Below are positions 20,093 through 28,981 of a DNA stretch of 64,000 nt, one piece after another (position 1 is the stretch's first letter; each line of letters opens with the position of its first letter). The notes below the pieces were generated by a model, which was not told where the DNA came from, did not search any database, and was given only the letters and a program-made list of their open reading frames with translations. Source of the stretch: Nesterenkonia alba DSM 19423 (GTDB taxonomy: Bacteria > Actinomycetota > Actinomycetes > Actinomycetales > Micrococcaceae); NCBI RefSeq assembly GCF_000421745.1, contig NZ_ATXP01000002.1, positions 124,001 to 188,000 of the forward strand. Direction: 5' to 3'. Made by a program: the position numbers and the translations under genes.

Positions 20093-20154
20093 TCCCTGGA
20101 ACCCTCCTGATGTCTAGGCTCGATCCCGAAGACATTCCAGGGAGGAGAGTCACG

Positions 20155-21084
20155 ATGCTCCAGCTCGAAGACATCAACCGGTCCTTTGCCGGACGGCAGG
20201 TTTTGCACGAGGTCTCGTTTCAGGCCCAGCGAGGCAAACTGACCGGATTCGTCGGCGGTAACGGCGCCGGTAAGACCACCACGATGCGGATCATTCTCGG
20301 TGTCCTGGCCGCGGACTCCGGGCGGATCACCCTCGATGGCGCCCCGGTCACCGCGGAAGCACGGACCCGGTTCGGGTACATGCCGGCCGAACGGGGGCTG
20401 TACCCCAAGATGCGCATCGCCGAGCAGCTGACGTACTTGGGTCGCCTACACGGTTACAGCAAGGCCGAAGCCGCCAGTCGGGTGGACCAGCTGCTTCAGC
20501 GCCTGGGGCTGACCGAACGCCGCAATGACGCCCTGGAGGCGCTGTCCACCGGGAACCAACAGCGGGTGCAGATCGCCGCCGCTTTGGTCCACAACCCCGA
20601 TGTCTTGGTGCTCGATGAGCCGTTCTCCGGGCTTGACCCGCTGGCAGTCGATGAAGTCCTAGGGGTCCTGACTGAAGCGGCAGCCGGTGGAGCGATCGTA
20701 CTGTTCTCCTCCCATCAGCTTGACGTCGTCGAGCGGCTCTGTGACGACTTGGTCATCATTGGCCGGGGACGGATCCTCGCCGCCGGGGACCGGGAGGACC
20801 TACGACGTCGGCACGGTACCTTGCGCTACGAACTCACCACCGGCGCCGACGCCGGTTGGGTGCGGGATGTTCCTGGAACTGCCGTTGATGAGTTCTCCTC
20901 CCACCGGGTGGTCTTCCGTGCTGATGAGTCCACCGCCCAGCAGATCCTTGCCCGAGCCGTGGACAACGGCCCGGTGGAGAGCTTCACTCCTCTGCTGCCT
21001 AACCTCAGCGATATCTTCCGCGAATTCACCGCTGACCAAAACGCCGACGAGTCCGCTGAGACACCCCAGGAGGTCCACGCATGA
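20155..21084 (+). CDS. ABC exporter ATP-binding protein (NatA-like)
   Basis: 309 residues from ATG 20155, preceded by GGGAGGAG. Walker A is GGNGAGKTTT, the signature is LSTGNQQRVQIA and Walker B VLVLDEPFSGLDP, followed by the DUF4162-type C-terminal domain seen in NatA and drug or bacteriocin exporters. It energises the membrane protein encoded next (4-bp overlap). The two-component pair upstream and the NatB-like partner make sodium or other cation efflux the leading guess, with antimicrobial peptide export the alternative. Confidence 0.85.
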   Translation: MLQLEDINRSFAGRQVLHEVSFQAQRGKLTGFVGGNGAGKTTTMRIILGVLAADSGRITLDGAPVTAEARTRFGYMPAERGLYPKMRIAEQLTYLGRLHGYSKAEAASRVDQLLQRLGLTERRNDALEALSTGNQQRVQIAAALVHNPDVLVLDEPFSGLDPLAVDEVLGVLTEAAAGGAIVLFSSHQLDVVERLCDDLVIIGRGRILAAGDREDLRRRHGTLRYELTTGADAGWVRDVPGTAVDEFSSHRVVFRADESTAQQILARAVDNGPVESFTPLLPNLSDIFREFTADQNADESAETPQEVHA

Positions 21085-22202
21085 GTTCTTCCGCCCCAGA
21101 ACACACCCCCTCCGCGCTGGGGGCCGGTTCAGCCACGATGCTGGTGGCCGAACGGGAAATCACCACCCAGGTGCGCAGCAAAGCGTTCCTCATCAGCCTG
21201 GTCATCATGGTGATCCTGGTCATCGGGGGGATCGTGCTCACCGGTGTCTTCGGCTCGGATGACGATCCCACCCCTGTAGCCGTCACCGATGTCTCTGAGG
21301 AAACGTCCGGGCAGTTGGAGGCCGCCGGATTGGAGCTGCACCCGGTGGAGTCCATGACCGAGGCCGAGCAGTTACTGCGCGAGGAGGACGTCGAGGCGAT
21401 CGTTACCTCAGATGGGAACTCCCCCACCGGCACCCGCGTCATCGGCTTGGACACCGAGCCCACCGAGGTCGCCGGGCTGCTCTCTGTGGCCCCGAGCACC
21501 TCGGTGCTCGAGGAAGACGCCACCGACGGGGGGCTAAGAGTCTTCGTCGCCATGGGTTTCAGCATGGTCTTCATGATCGTGGGGATCGGCTCGGGCATGA
21601 TGATCGTGCAGAACACCATCCAGGAGAAGCAGAACCGGATCGTGGAGCTACTGCTGGCCGCTGTCAGCGCCAGGGCCCTGCTGGCCGGCAAGGTGCTGGG
21701 TAACACGGTGGTGGCTATCGGCCAGGCCGTAGTGCTCGCCGCGGCGACGGCGGCGGGGCTGATGCTCTCCGGGCAGGAGGACCTGCTGGACATGCTCACC
21801 GTGCCGATGTTGTGGTTCGTGGTGTTCTTCGTCCCCGGCTTCGTCCTGGTGGCCGCGCTCTTCGCCGCAGGGGCTTCCCTGGTGTCCCGGCAGGAGGATT
21901 CCGGCACAGTGATCACCCCGGCAATGATGGTGGTGATGGCCCCCTACTTTGTGGTGATCTTCTTCCTCAACAACACGGCGGTGCTCACCGCGGCCTCTTA
22001 TGTGCCCTTCAGTGCACCGGTGGCGATGCCGCTGCGGATGTTCTTCGGTGAGGCGGAGTGGTTCGAACCGCTGATCGCCCTGGGGCTGCTGGGTGCGGCC
22101 AGTGCGCTGGTCATCGCGGTGGCCGCCCGGATCTACAGCCGCTCACTGCTGCGCACCGGTCAACCGGTGTCCTTGCGGGCCGCTTTGAGTTCTTCCGACT
22201 AA
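21081..22202 (+). CDS. ABC exporter permease (NatB-like, COG1668)
   Basis: 373 residues beginning in an ATGA overlap with the ATPase gene. One helix (KAFLISLVIMVILVIGG) is followed by an extracellular domain of about 125 acidic residues and then five more helices, the usual ABC-2/NatB layout. MVFMIVGIGSGMMIVQNTIQEKQNRIVELLLAAVS is the conserved segment that meets the ATPase. It should form the pore with the NatA-like protein. The gene ends 9 bp from the convergent flavodoxin-like gene. Confidence 0.85.
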   Translation: MSSSAPEHTPSALGAGSATMLVAEREITTQVRSKAFLISLVIMVILVIGGIVLTGVFGSDDDPTPVAVTDVSEETSGQLEAAGLELHPVESMTEAEQLLREEDVEAIVTSDGNSPTGTRVIGLDTEPTEVAGLLSVAPSTSVLEEDATDGGLRVFVAMGFSMVFMIVGIGSGMMIVQNTIQEKQNRIVELLLAAVSARALLAGKVLGNTVVAIGQAVVLAAATAAGLMLSGQEDLLDMLTVPMLWFVVFFVPGFVLVAALFAAGASLVSRQEDSGTVITPAMMVVMAPYFVVIFFLNNTAVLTAASYVPFSAPVAMPLRMFFGEAEWFEPLIALGLLGAASALVIAVAARIYSRSLLRTGQPVSLRAALSSSD

Positions 22203-22211
22203 GGGCTTGAC

Positions 22212-22688
22212 TCAGCTGACGCCGTAGGCCAGCAGAGAGTTGGCCCAGTCCTCAATGGCGGGCCAGTCACGGTAGTCGGCGTCGCTGGGGGATTTGACGA
22301 GTTTGAGCTGGAGTTTCTCGATGAAGCTGAGCTTGGATTCCTCCAGCGCCCCCCGGAAGTAGGCGATCTCCCGGTGGGGGTAACGCTTCAGCTGGGCGTA
22401 GAGCTCCGGGGCGAGGGTGGGGCCACCACCGACGGCGAAGAGGAACAGCGGTTTGCCCTGAAGTTCGGTGCGGTGAGCTTCGAGGAACAACGTGCCCTCG
22501 CCGAGTAGTTTGTTCCGGTAGACCGGCATCCCGACGACGACGTTATCGGTTTCGTGGAGCCACTTTCCGGCCTCCCCGATGTCCTTAGCGTGGGCGGAGA
22601 CTCCGCGTGCCTGCAGGGTGGCGGCGATGCGCTCACCGATCTCCGCCGTCGAGCCATGCTTGCTCGCCGTCACAACCATCGTCGTCAT
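22212..22688 (-). CDS. Flavodoxin-domain protein
   Basis: 158 residues from ATG 22688. TTMVVTASKHGSTAEIGERIA is the FMN phosphate-binding loop type of the flavodoxin_5/HemG group (TxSxxGST), followed by VVGMPVYRNKLLGE. Such proteins carry electrons via FMN; some oxidise protoporphyrinogen with menaquinone. This one lacks clear membrane contacts and has a longer C terminus, so function beyond FMN redox is not assigned. It converges with the ABC permease gene. Confidence 0.8.
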   Translation of the reverse strand: MTTMVVTASKHGSTAEIGERIAATLQARGVSAHAKDIGEAGKWLHETDNVVVGMPVYRNKLLGEGTLFLEAHRTELQGKPLFLFAVGGGPTLAPELYAQLKRYPHREIAYFRGALEESKLSFIEKLQLKLVKSPSDADYRDWPAIEDWANSLLAYGVS

Positions 22689-22762
22689 CGGATTCTCTGC
22701 CTTTCCGCGGGTCCTAGGTGCCGGCTCCAGCTTATCGCGCCGGGGCGGCATACCAGGCGGGC

Positions 22763-24733
22763 TTATTTGACCCCGCGCAGGTCGAGTCCGAGGGTGGTCT
22801 CGCCGTCGTCGTCAAGAACCACGGGGATGCCCCAGTCCTGTTGGTAGAGATGGCAGGCGGCGTGCAGGGGGATTTCCTCCCCTTCGGCACCGTCACAGGC
22901 AGCGGCCCGGGCAGTAATATGCAGCACTCCTTCACCGACGGCACGGTTGAGCCGCAGGGTCCGCTGCAAGCCTTCAGAGGCCCCAGCACCCTCGGTAATG
23001 AGTTCCTCCGGGGTGGATGAGATTTTCAGCTGGGTGGGGTCGCCCCACCGGTCGTCGAGTTTCTGTCCGGCAGGGGCGCTGAAACCGACCTCCACGCGGA
23101 GTTCATCACCGGAAACCGCGGTGCTGGGCCGTTGGGTCTGCAGGGCGCCTTCGTCCACGGTGAGGTATTCCTCCGGGACGGCGATGCGGGTCAGCTGGTG
23201 GGCGTTGGTCTCCACCACAAGCAGGTGCTCCCCGTCGGCGTCGAGCAGTACATCAGAGGGTTCCTTCAGCCCCCGGGCCACTGTGCTGACCTCGGCGGCC
23301 ACTGTGCTGCCATCGGCGGCACGATGCTCCTTGTGGTATCGCCGGACTGCGCCGTTGTAGGTGTCGGCCACCAGAATGGAGCCGTCTGGCAGGGCGCTCA
23401 CCCCCAGCGGGTGCTGCAGCCGGGCTCGGGCGGGGTCTCCGTCCCGGAAGCCGAAGTCGAAAAGCCCCTCACCGATGATGGTTTCCACCTCGGGGGCCTG
23501 AGGGTTCTGCCCGGCACGTATGACCCGCAGTGCGGAGGTCTCTGAGTCGGCGATCCAGATGTCCCCGGTGGCGTCTTCAGTCAACCCGGAGGTCTGGGCG
23601 AACCAGGCCCGGTCAGCTGGCCCGTCAGTGAGGCCTTCAAGTCCGGTGCCGGCCCATATGGCCAGTTCCCGACTGACCGGGTCGAAGGTGAAGATCTGAT
23701 GGGTCCCGGCCATGGCGACGACGAGCCGCTGGGCGGAGGTGGACCAGATGACATCCCAGGGTGAGGAGAGCGAGATCGCGGTGGGCTCTCCGGCCAGGGG
23801 GCCGGGGGTTTCAGGGCCGGTGTTCTTCACCCGTTCGGAGTCGATGAGCCGCTGGATCCCGTTACCGGCCAGGGTGGTCACCTCGCCGGAAGTGGTGTTG
23901 ATGCCACGCAGCCGGTGGTTCACCGTATCGGCGACGACGACGTCGTAGCCCACCTGTTCTGCGATGTCTTCGGGGAGAACCGCCAGCCCCTGAGGCTCAT
24001 TGAACTGGGCGGTGGATGCCGAGCCGTCCTGATAACCGCGTTCTCCACTGCCCCATGTACGGGTGACAGTTTCGAGGTCGACGTCGAGTTCCACGATCCG
24101 GTGGTGACCGGTATCGGCGACGAGGAACCGCCCGGTGGAGGCTTCCCCACCCAGGGTGCGCGGTACCGGCACGGCCGCGGCGGGGAAACACAGCGTGCGG
24201 CTGACCGGTTCGGGCGGCACGTAGGGCCCACTGCCGCGGTGCAGGGTGCCTTTGGCCTCGTGTTCGGTGATGAGGTCCTCCACCAGGGAGGCCAGTCCAG
24301 CCACATGTCCCTCACCGGAGAGGGAGGCTGCGATATAGCCTTCCGGGTCGACGACCACCAGGGTGGGCCAGGCGCGGGCGGAGTAGGCCTGCCAGGTCGT
24401 CAGCTCGGGGTCGTCGAGGACGGGGTGTTCGATCTCGTAGCGTTCCACTGCCGCGGCGAGGGCCTCGGGGTCTGCCTCGTGTTCGAATTTTGGTGAGTGC
24501 ACGCCTACGGTGACCAGGACGTCGTCGTACTTCTCCTCCAGTGGGCGCAGCTCGTCGAGGACATGGAGACAGTTGATGCAGCAAAAGGTCCAGAAGTCGA
24601 GGATGACGATCTTGCCGCGAAGGTCCGCAAGGGTGACCTGTTTGCCCCCGGTGTTCAGCCATCCGCGCCCCACCAGCTCTGAGGCACGCACGCGCGCACT
24701 GGTGCGGATGGAACCGGTTGTCACGTCCGTCAT
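22763..24733 (-). CDS. Thioredoxin-like protein with NHL-repeat propeller
   Basis: 656 residues from ATG 24733 behind AGGAGGAC. The first 165 residues are a TlpA-like thioredoxin domain with FWTFCCINCLHVLDEL, where Cys52 and Cys55 form CxxC. The middle holds NHL repeats (for example EPQGLAVLPEDIAEQVGYD and HPLGVSALPDGSILVADTYN) that make a six-bladed propeller, followed by a C-terminal beta domain. No signal peptide is seen although the homologue NHLRC2 type is cytosolic. The family's substrate is unknown. It follows the copper/cytochrome oxidase assembly gene on the same strand, so a redox link is plausible. Confidence 0.88.
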   Translation of the reverse strand: MTDVTTGSIRTSARVRASELVGRGWLNTGGKQVTLADLRGKIVILDFWTFCCINCLHVLDELRPLEEKYDDVLVTVGVHSPKFEHEADPEALAAAVERYEIEHPVLDDPELTTWQAYSARAWPTLVVVDPEGYIAASLSGEGHVAGLASLVEDLITEHEAKGTLHRGSGPYVPPEPVSRTLCFPAAAVPVPRTLGGEASTGRFLVADTGHHRIVELDVDLETVTRTWGSGERGYQDGSASTAQFNEPQGLAVLPEDIAEQVGYDVVVADTVNHRLRGINTTSGEVTTLAGNGIQRLIDSERVKNTGPETPGPLAGEPTAISLSSPWDVIWSTSAQRLVVAMAGTHQIFTFDPVSRELAIWAGTGLEGLTDGPADRAWFAQTSGLTEDATGDIWIADSETSALRVIRAGQNPQAPEVETIIGEGLFDFGFRDGDPARARLQHPLGVSALPDGSILVADTYNGAVRRYHKEHRAADGSTVAAEVSTVARGLKEPSDVLLDADGEHLLVVETNAHQLTRIAVPEEYLTVDEGALQTQRPSTAVSGDELRVEVGFSAPAGQKLDDRWGDPTQLKISSTPEELITEGAGASEGLQRTLRLNRAVGEGVLHITARAAACDGAEGEEIPLHAACHLYQQDWGIPVVLDDDGETTLGLDLRGVK

Positions 24734-24825
24734 CGTCGTCCTCCTGTGTCATGGGCAGCGTCTGGACACAACCGCCGCCCACCACATCTTGTTCCCACCC
24801 CTGACTCATCAATAACCGCTGCAGC

Positions 24826-26970
24826 TCAGCGACGGTCAGCGAGGGTTTCCAGCATCCGGTTGTAGTCCTCGAGTTCGGCGTCCCCGGTCCGATCTGCTTC
24901 TCGGTCGATCCGTTTCATCTCCCGTTTATCATCCGTGGCCCATTGGATGCAGGCGATGACCCCCAGCACCACGGCCGGCACCTCACCGAGCCCCCACATG
25001 AGTTCACCGCCGGTGTGCTGGTCATCAATGGCGGGGAACCAGCCGTGGCCCATGTTGCCGAACCAGTCGGCCTGGATGAGCGTATCCATGGACATCAACG
25101 CCACGGCGAAGAACGCGTGGAAGACCATGGTGGCCAGCAGGATGATGACCCGTAGGAAGTGCGGTGGACGGCTGGGCAACGGATCCCGGCCGATGAGCAC
25201 CAGGGCGAAGATGTAACCCGTTAACAGGAAGTGCACGGTCATGAAGATGTGCCCCAGGTGATACTCCAGGGCCCAGCCGAAGATCGGGGTGAAGTAGAAC
25301 AAGATGATGGAACCGGCAAAGTTCACCGAGGCCACGATCGGATGGGTGACGATCTTCGACCAACGCGAGTGCACCAACCACAGGATCCACTCCCGGGCAC
25401 CTCGCGTACCGTCGGTGCGGGAGGGCAGGGCACGCATTGCCAGAGTCACCGGTGAGCCCATCACCAAGAAGATCGGTGCCACCATGGTGAGGGTCATGTG
25501 CTGGATCATGTGCCCGGAGAAGAGCACCACCCCGTAGATGGCCGGCCCTCCGGAGGTCACCCACAGCAGCACCGCCAGTCCGGTCAGCCAGGACACCGCC
25601 CGCATGACCGGCCAACGGACCCCGCGCTGCCGGGCGCGAACCATGGCACGCAGGTACCACACAGCCAGGAAGACGACGACGGCAGTCCACAACCAGTCGA
25701 ACCGCCACTGTGTGAAGTACTCCGCCAGTCCGGGCTCCGGTGGGAGGTCGTATCCGGTGAGAATCCGGGCCGGGGTGGCATCCGGTGGTAATTCTTCCGG
25801 AACCGGTGGCGGGGTGCGGCCCAGCACTGCGGAGACGGCGATGACCGCACTCATGATGGCGACCTCCACCAGCACCAGCTGCCAGAGCAGCCGAGTCGTG
25901 GAATAGGAGGTGCCGACGCCGGCGTCGTCGGCTTTTGCGCCGGCACCCAGCGTGGATCCGGCCAAGCGGGGGATGATCCACGCCCGGTGCATCCACCCGA
26001 TTCCGGCCAGAACACAGGTGGCCAGGAACTTCACCGAAAGCATCGTCCCGTAGCTGGTGGTCCACAGTTGGCTGATCTCCGCGATACGTAGTTCGGCGTT
26101 GATGACCCCGGAGAACGCGACGGTGACCAGGGCCAACCCGGCAAGCACCGAGTATCGGCGCAGCAGGGTGCCGAGGATTTCTGGGCCGCCCTGTTCCCGT
26201 GCGGTGAGGTCTTCTGCGGTCTGCCGGATCTGTGGTGCCAGCAGGGCGAGCACGGCCAATCCGCCAACCCAGATGACCACTCCGAGTAGATGGAGCCCTA
26301 AGGAGTTCACCGCCGCGGTGTGATCATCACCGGACGCCGAGTGCCCCACCATCGCCATGGGCACAATGGCGCAGAGCCCTAGCGCCGCTGTGAACCCCAG
26401 TCCGGTGGGGTGGCGCACCGCAGTGGCCAGGGTGGAGAACACCGCGGCGATGATGACCACGGCCAGCCAGGCCTGTCCGGTGGCGATACTGGTCGCGTAA
26501 TCGAAGAACCCGGAGGAGAAGGCCTCATCGGCGGTCAGTGGCATACCAGCCAGTGAGGAGAAGCTCAGCACGAGCACGGCGATCGCGGCCAGAGTCCAGA
26601 CCACCGAGACTGCGGCTGCGATCTGGCATGTCCGGGCGAAGAGCGGGTGCTCTTGCTGGTGGTTGCGGGGGTCTTTGCGGCGTTGCCGCGCCCGCGGTCC
26701 GGCGTGCCACGGGATGGCCACTGCAGCCAGCAAAGCCGCCGCCACAGCGGTGGCCATCGCCAGGTGATGGATGTAACGGGCCAGGGGTAGACCCCATCGG
26801 GTGAGCGCACCGGGATCGGAGATCTCCCCGGCTTGGTCAAGTCCGGTCAACAGTCCGGCGATGATGAGCGCGATCAGACCGGCGCTCAGGGCCGCGGCGA
26901 CGGCCGGGATGGGAGCGGCCCACACGCGGCGGGTCGAGCGCGGCTTAGCGGAGACGGAGGAGACAGGCAT
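24826..26970 (-). CDS. ctaG: CopD-CtaG fusion: copper uptake and cytochrome c oxidase assembly protein
   Basis: 714 residues from ATG 26970 with about fourteen membrane helices. The N-terminal half has a CopD domain (LGLHLLGVVIWVGGLAVLAL, GVINAELRIAEIS) and the C-terminal half a caa3-type CtaG domain (SGHMIQHMTLTMVAPIFLV, YHLGHIFMTVHFLLTGYIF). Conserved His and Met residues in these helices can bind copper. Together they should bring copper into or across the membrane and insert it into cytochrome oxidase. The fusion is common in actinobacteria. A small membrane protein gene starts it off, 8 bases upstream. Confidence 0.92.
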   Translation of the reverse strand: MPVSSVSAKPRSTRRVWAAPIPAVAAALSAGLIALIIAGLLTGLDQAGEISDPGALTRWGLPLARYIHHLAMATAVAAALLAAVAIPWHAGPRARQRRKDPRNHQQEHPLFARTCQIAAAVSVVWTLAAIAVLVLSFSSLAGMPLTADEAFSSGFFDYATSIATGQAWLAVVIIAAVFSTLATAVRHPTGLGFTAALGLCAIVPMAMVGHSASGDDHTAAVNSLGLHLLGVVIWVGGLAVLALLAPQIRQTAEDLTAREQGGPEILGTLLRRYSVLAGLALVTVAFSGVINAELRIAEISQLWTTSYGTMLSVKFLATCVLAGIGWMHRAWIIPRLAGSTLGAGAKADDAGVGTSYSTTRLLWQLVLVEVAIMSAVIAVSAVLGRTPPPVPEELPPDATPARILTGYDLPPEPGLAEYFTQWRFDWLWTAVVVFLAVWYLRAMVRARQRGVRWPVMRAVSWLTGLAVLLWVTSGGPAIYGVVLFSGHMIQHMTLTMVAPIFLVMGSPVTLAMRALPSRTDGTRGAREWILWLVHSRWSKIVTHPIVASVNFAGSIILFYFTPIFGWALEYHLGHIFMTVHFLLTGYIFALVLIGRDPLPSRPPHFLRVIILLATMVFHAFFAVALMSMDTLIQADWFGNMGHGWFPAIDDQHTGGELMWGLGEVPAVVLGVIACIQWATDDKREMKRIDREADRTGDAELEDYNRMLETLADRR

Positions 26971-26978
26971 CGGCAGGG

Positions 26979-27245
26979 TCAGCGGTCCGGCGGACCGTCA
27001 GGGCCTGGATTCTCAGGCGGGTGGTTCTCAGGTCCGGGGTGCTCAGGATCTGGTTGCCGAGGGCCTGGGTTGTCTGGGTCGTGGCGCCACTGTTCGGAGG
27101 CCTTGAGCTTCTGCCGGACCAGGATGAGCACGAGCACCACGACGACGAACGCTCCCGCGGCGAAGAGGATGGGCGCCCAGGTGGGTGCGTCGGCTGCCAC
27201 GTCTGCGGCCTGCGCCGTCAGTGACTGCAGCGTGGGGAATGTCAT
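26979..27245 (-). CDS. Small single-helix membrane protein
   Basis: 88 residues from ATG 27245 with AAGGA eleven bases before. One strong transmembrane helix (ILFAAGAFVVVVLVLILV) is followed by a short basic stretch and a tail built of Pro-Gly-Pro-Asp-type repeats with no fixed structure. Its stop is 8 bases before the CopD-CtaG start, so the two are one operon. I do not recognise the family; an accessory role in oxidase assembly is inference from position. Confidence 0.6.
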   Translation of the reverse strand: MTFPTLQSLTAQAADVAADAPTWAPILFAAGAFVVVVLVLILVRQKLKASEQWRHDPDNPGPRQPDPEHPGPENHPPENPGPDGPPDR

Positions 27246-27345
27246 CGGCAGTGGTCCTTCATGACAGGGGTGGCAGGGTGGTCATGACTCACCGGTGGAT
27301 TCTACTCCCTGTAGAAATTCATCTCCACCACGGGAGGGGAAATGC

Positions 27346-27382
27346 ATCGGCCCCTCATCCCACACGGGGATAAGGGGCCGAT
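27346..27382 (-). terminator. Terminator downstream of hup
   Basis: ATCGGCCCCTCATCCC and GGGGATAAGGGGCCGAT pair with one mismatch region around a four-base loop. It lies 29 bases after the hup stop in the minus direction, followed by GCATTTCCCC. Confidence 0.75.
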
Positions 27383-27410
27383 TGATGCGGACCGGTTCAG
27401 TCCTGCACGC

Positions 27411-27698
27411 TTACTTCTTGCCGGTAGCGGCAGCCTTCAGCTTGGAGCCGGCGGAGAGCTTCACGGAGTATCCGGCGGGAATCTCGATGGTCTCGCCGGT
27501 CTGCGGGTTGCGGCCGGTGCGAGCGGCACGCTCGGTGCGCTCCACGGACAGCCAACCGGGGATGGAGACCTTCTCGCCGCGGGAGACCTCTTCGGAGAAG
27601 ACCTCGAAGACGGCGTCGAGCACACCGTTGACGGCGGCCTGGGAGTTGCCGGACTTCTCAGCGACGGCGGCGACGAGTTCACTGCGGTTCAGTGCCAT
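27411..27698 (-). CDS. hup: HU-family nucleoid protein
   Basis: 95 residues from ATG 27698 behind AGGAGGAC. It is a complete HU: MALNRSELVAAVAEKSGNSQ, the saddle FSEEVSRGEKVSIPGWLSV and the DNA-binding arm RTGRNPQTGETIEIPAGYSV. It binds and bends DNA as a dimer. It lacks the long Lys/Ala tail of mycobacterial HupB. The Trp in the hydrophobic core position GWLSV, where Phe is usual, is a minor oddity. Confidence 0.96.
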   Translation of the reverse strand: MALNRSELVAAVAEKSGNSQAAVNGVLDAVFEVFSEEVSRGEKVSIPGWLSVERTERAARTGRNPQTGETIEIPAGYSVKLSAGSKLKAAATGKK

Positions 27699-27909
27699 GG
27701 GATGTCCTCCTGGACGTGTTCCTGATTACTTCCCTCAAGGTCCCCGCTCCCGCGTATTTCCGGGGCTATGAGGCCTTTCGGGCTGTCAGAACGGCAACTT
27801 ACCACGCAACCGGCGCTTCCTCGGCAGAAATGCCGCCTGTGACCAGTGTTTCGCGTGGTTTCCCTCTGAGCGGACGACGTCGATGCCTACGGCCCTCAGA
27901 CACACGAAA

Positions 27910-27937
27910 GCCGGACCCTGCTGAAGCAGGATCCGGC
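27910..27937 (-). terminator. Terminator after rpsN
   Basis: GCCGGACCCTGC and GCAGGATCCGGC form a 12-bp stem with one mismatch and a TGAA/TTCA loop, followed in the minus direction by TTTCG. It ends the rpmB-rpmG-rpsN transcript. Confidence 0.8.
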
Positions 27938-27965
27938 CTGACGCGTGAAGTGGTTCAGAGAGGCA

Positions 27966-28271
27966 TCACCAGGAGGACTTGGTGATACCGGGGAGCTCTC
28001 CCCGGTGGGCCATGTCCCGGAACCGGATACGGCTGATGCCGAACTTCTGGAAGGTTCCGCGGGGGCGACCATCGATGCTGTCGCGGTTGCGCACACGCAC
28101 CGGGGAAGCATCCCGGGGCAGCTTCTGCAGACCCACGCGGGCGGCCTCGCGGTCCTCGTCAGAGGCGTTGGGGTCCACCAGGGTCTTCTTCAGCTGGGCG
28201 CGCTTCTCTGCGTAGCGCTCCACGATGACCTTGCGCTGTTCGTTCTTCGCGATCTTGGACTTCTTGGCCAT
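27966..28271 (-). CDS. rpsN: 30S ribosomal protein S14, long zinc-free form
   Basis: 101 residues from ATG 28271. [20 protein letters not shown] through [28 protein letters not shown] is the long S14 without the CxxC...CxxC zinc site. It is an RNA-binding subunit of the 30S head. Two bases separate it from the rpmG stop. Where a genome has two S14 genes this form is the zinc-sparing one; whether another copy exists is outside the window. Confidence 0.97.
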   Translation of the reverse strand: MAKKSKIAKNEQRKVIVERYAEKRAQLKKTLVDPNASDEDREAARVGLQKLPRDASPVRVRNRDSIDGRPRGTFQKFGISRIRFRDMAHRGELPGITKSSW

Positions 28272-28273
28272 GA

Positions 28274-28441
28274 TCAGCGCTCCTCTCGGAAGTCGACGTG
28301 CTTACGAACGACCGGGTCGTACTTCTTCAGCACGATGCGGTCGGGGTTGTTACGGCGGTTCTTGCGGGTCACATAGGTGAAGCCCGTGCCGGCCGTCGAC
28401 TTCAGCTTGATGATGGGACGTACGTCCTTGTCCTTGGCCAT
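28274..28441 (-). CDS. rpmG: 50S ribosomal protein L33, zinc-free form
   Basis: 55 residues from ATG 28441, which overlaps the rpmB stop by one base (TAATG). The protein runs [20 protein letters not shown], then [20 protein letters not shown], and has no cysteine, so it is the C-minus L33. It binds 23S rRNA near the E site. Confidence 0.96.
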   Translation of the reverse strand: MAKDKDVRPIIKLKSTAGTGFTYVTRKNRRNNPDRIVLKKYDPVVRKHVDFREER

Positions 28442-28677
28442 TAGAGCTTCTCCCCCTTGGCGATGAGCTCAGAGACGACGGCGTCGATACCGCGTGCGTC
28501 GATCGTCTTGATGCCCTTGGTGGACAGGTTCAGGGTCACTTTGCGACCCAGGGACGGCACCCAGTAGGTCTTCTTCTGGATGTTCGGGTCGAACCGGCGC
28601 TTGGTGCGGCGGTGCGAGTGGGAGATCTGGTTGCCGAACTGCGGCCCCACTCCCGTCACCTGGCAACGTGCTGCCAT
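28441..28677 (-). CDS. rpmB: 50S ribosomal protein L28
   Basis: 78 residues from ATG 28677, chosen over an upstream GTG because AAGGAG lies five bases before it. [20 protein letters not shown] and [19 protein letters not shown] are standard L28. Only one Cys remains of the N-terminal zinc ligands, so like its two neighbours it is zinc-free. First gene of a three-gene operon. Confidence 0.96.
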   Translation of the reverse strand: MAARCQVTGVGPQFGNQISHSHRRTKRRFDPNIQKKTYWVPSLGRKVTLNLSTKGIKTIDARGIDAVVSELIAKGEKL

Positions 28678-28981
28678 GATCACTCCTTGTGGATATCAGT
28701 ACGTAGATGCTGTTTTTCGGTCCGCGGTGCGAACCGCTTCACTGGCACCGGTACGAGCGACCAGGCTGGGTGAGATCCAACCGAAGTTGCCTGCGGACAC
28801 GCGGGGACCGCGTGGACGGTGCAAAACGTTTGGCGCTTGAACTGTTTTCCGGCGCCGTGCCCCGTGAGAGGGCACAACACAGCCAAGCAGACAAACAGCT
28901 ATCTTAGCCGGACCTGGTGACTCTGCGCAAAGTCACATTTCGTGGGCACCATGACCTCAGGCACCACGTGTTGCTGCGGAC
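28678..28981 (-). promoter_or_regulatory. Promoter and long 5' leader of rpmB-rpmG-rpsN
   Basis: Within this 304-base gene-free stretch, minus-strand TTGCGC (complement of 28925-28930), an 18-bp spacer and TAAGAT (28901-28906) form a good promoter, giving a leader of about 215 nt before rpmB. No Zur palindrome was recognised. GTGCCC and GGGCAC around 28855-28875 can pair. A 68-residue frame inside is not credible as a gene. Confidence 0.6.

Noticed and set aside
28684-28760. Zur operator before rpmB
   Set aside because: No palindrome resembling TGAAAATGATTTTCA was found.
28680-28886. 68-codon minus-strand frame in the rpmB leader
   Set aside because: Starts near the promoter's transcript start, overlaps the rpmB ribosome site and has no conserved features.
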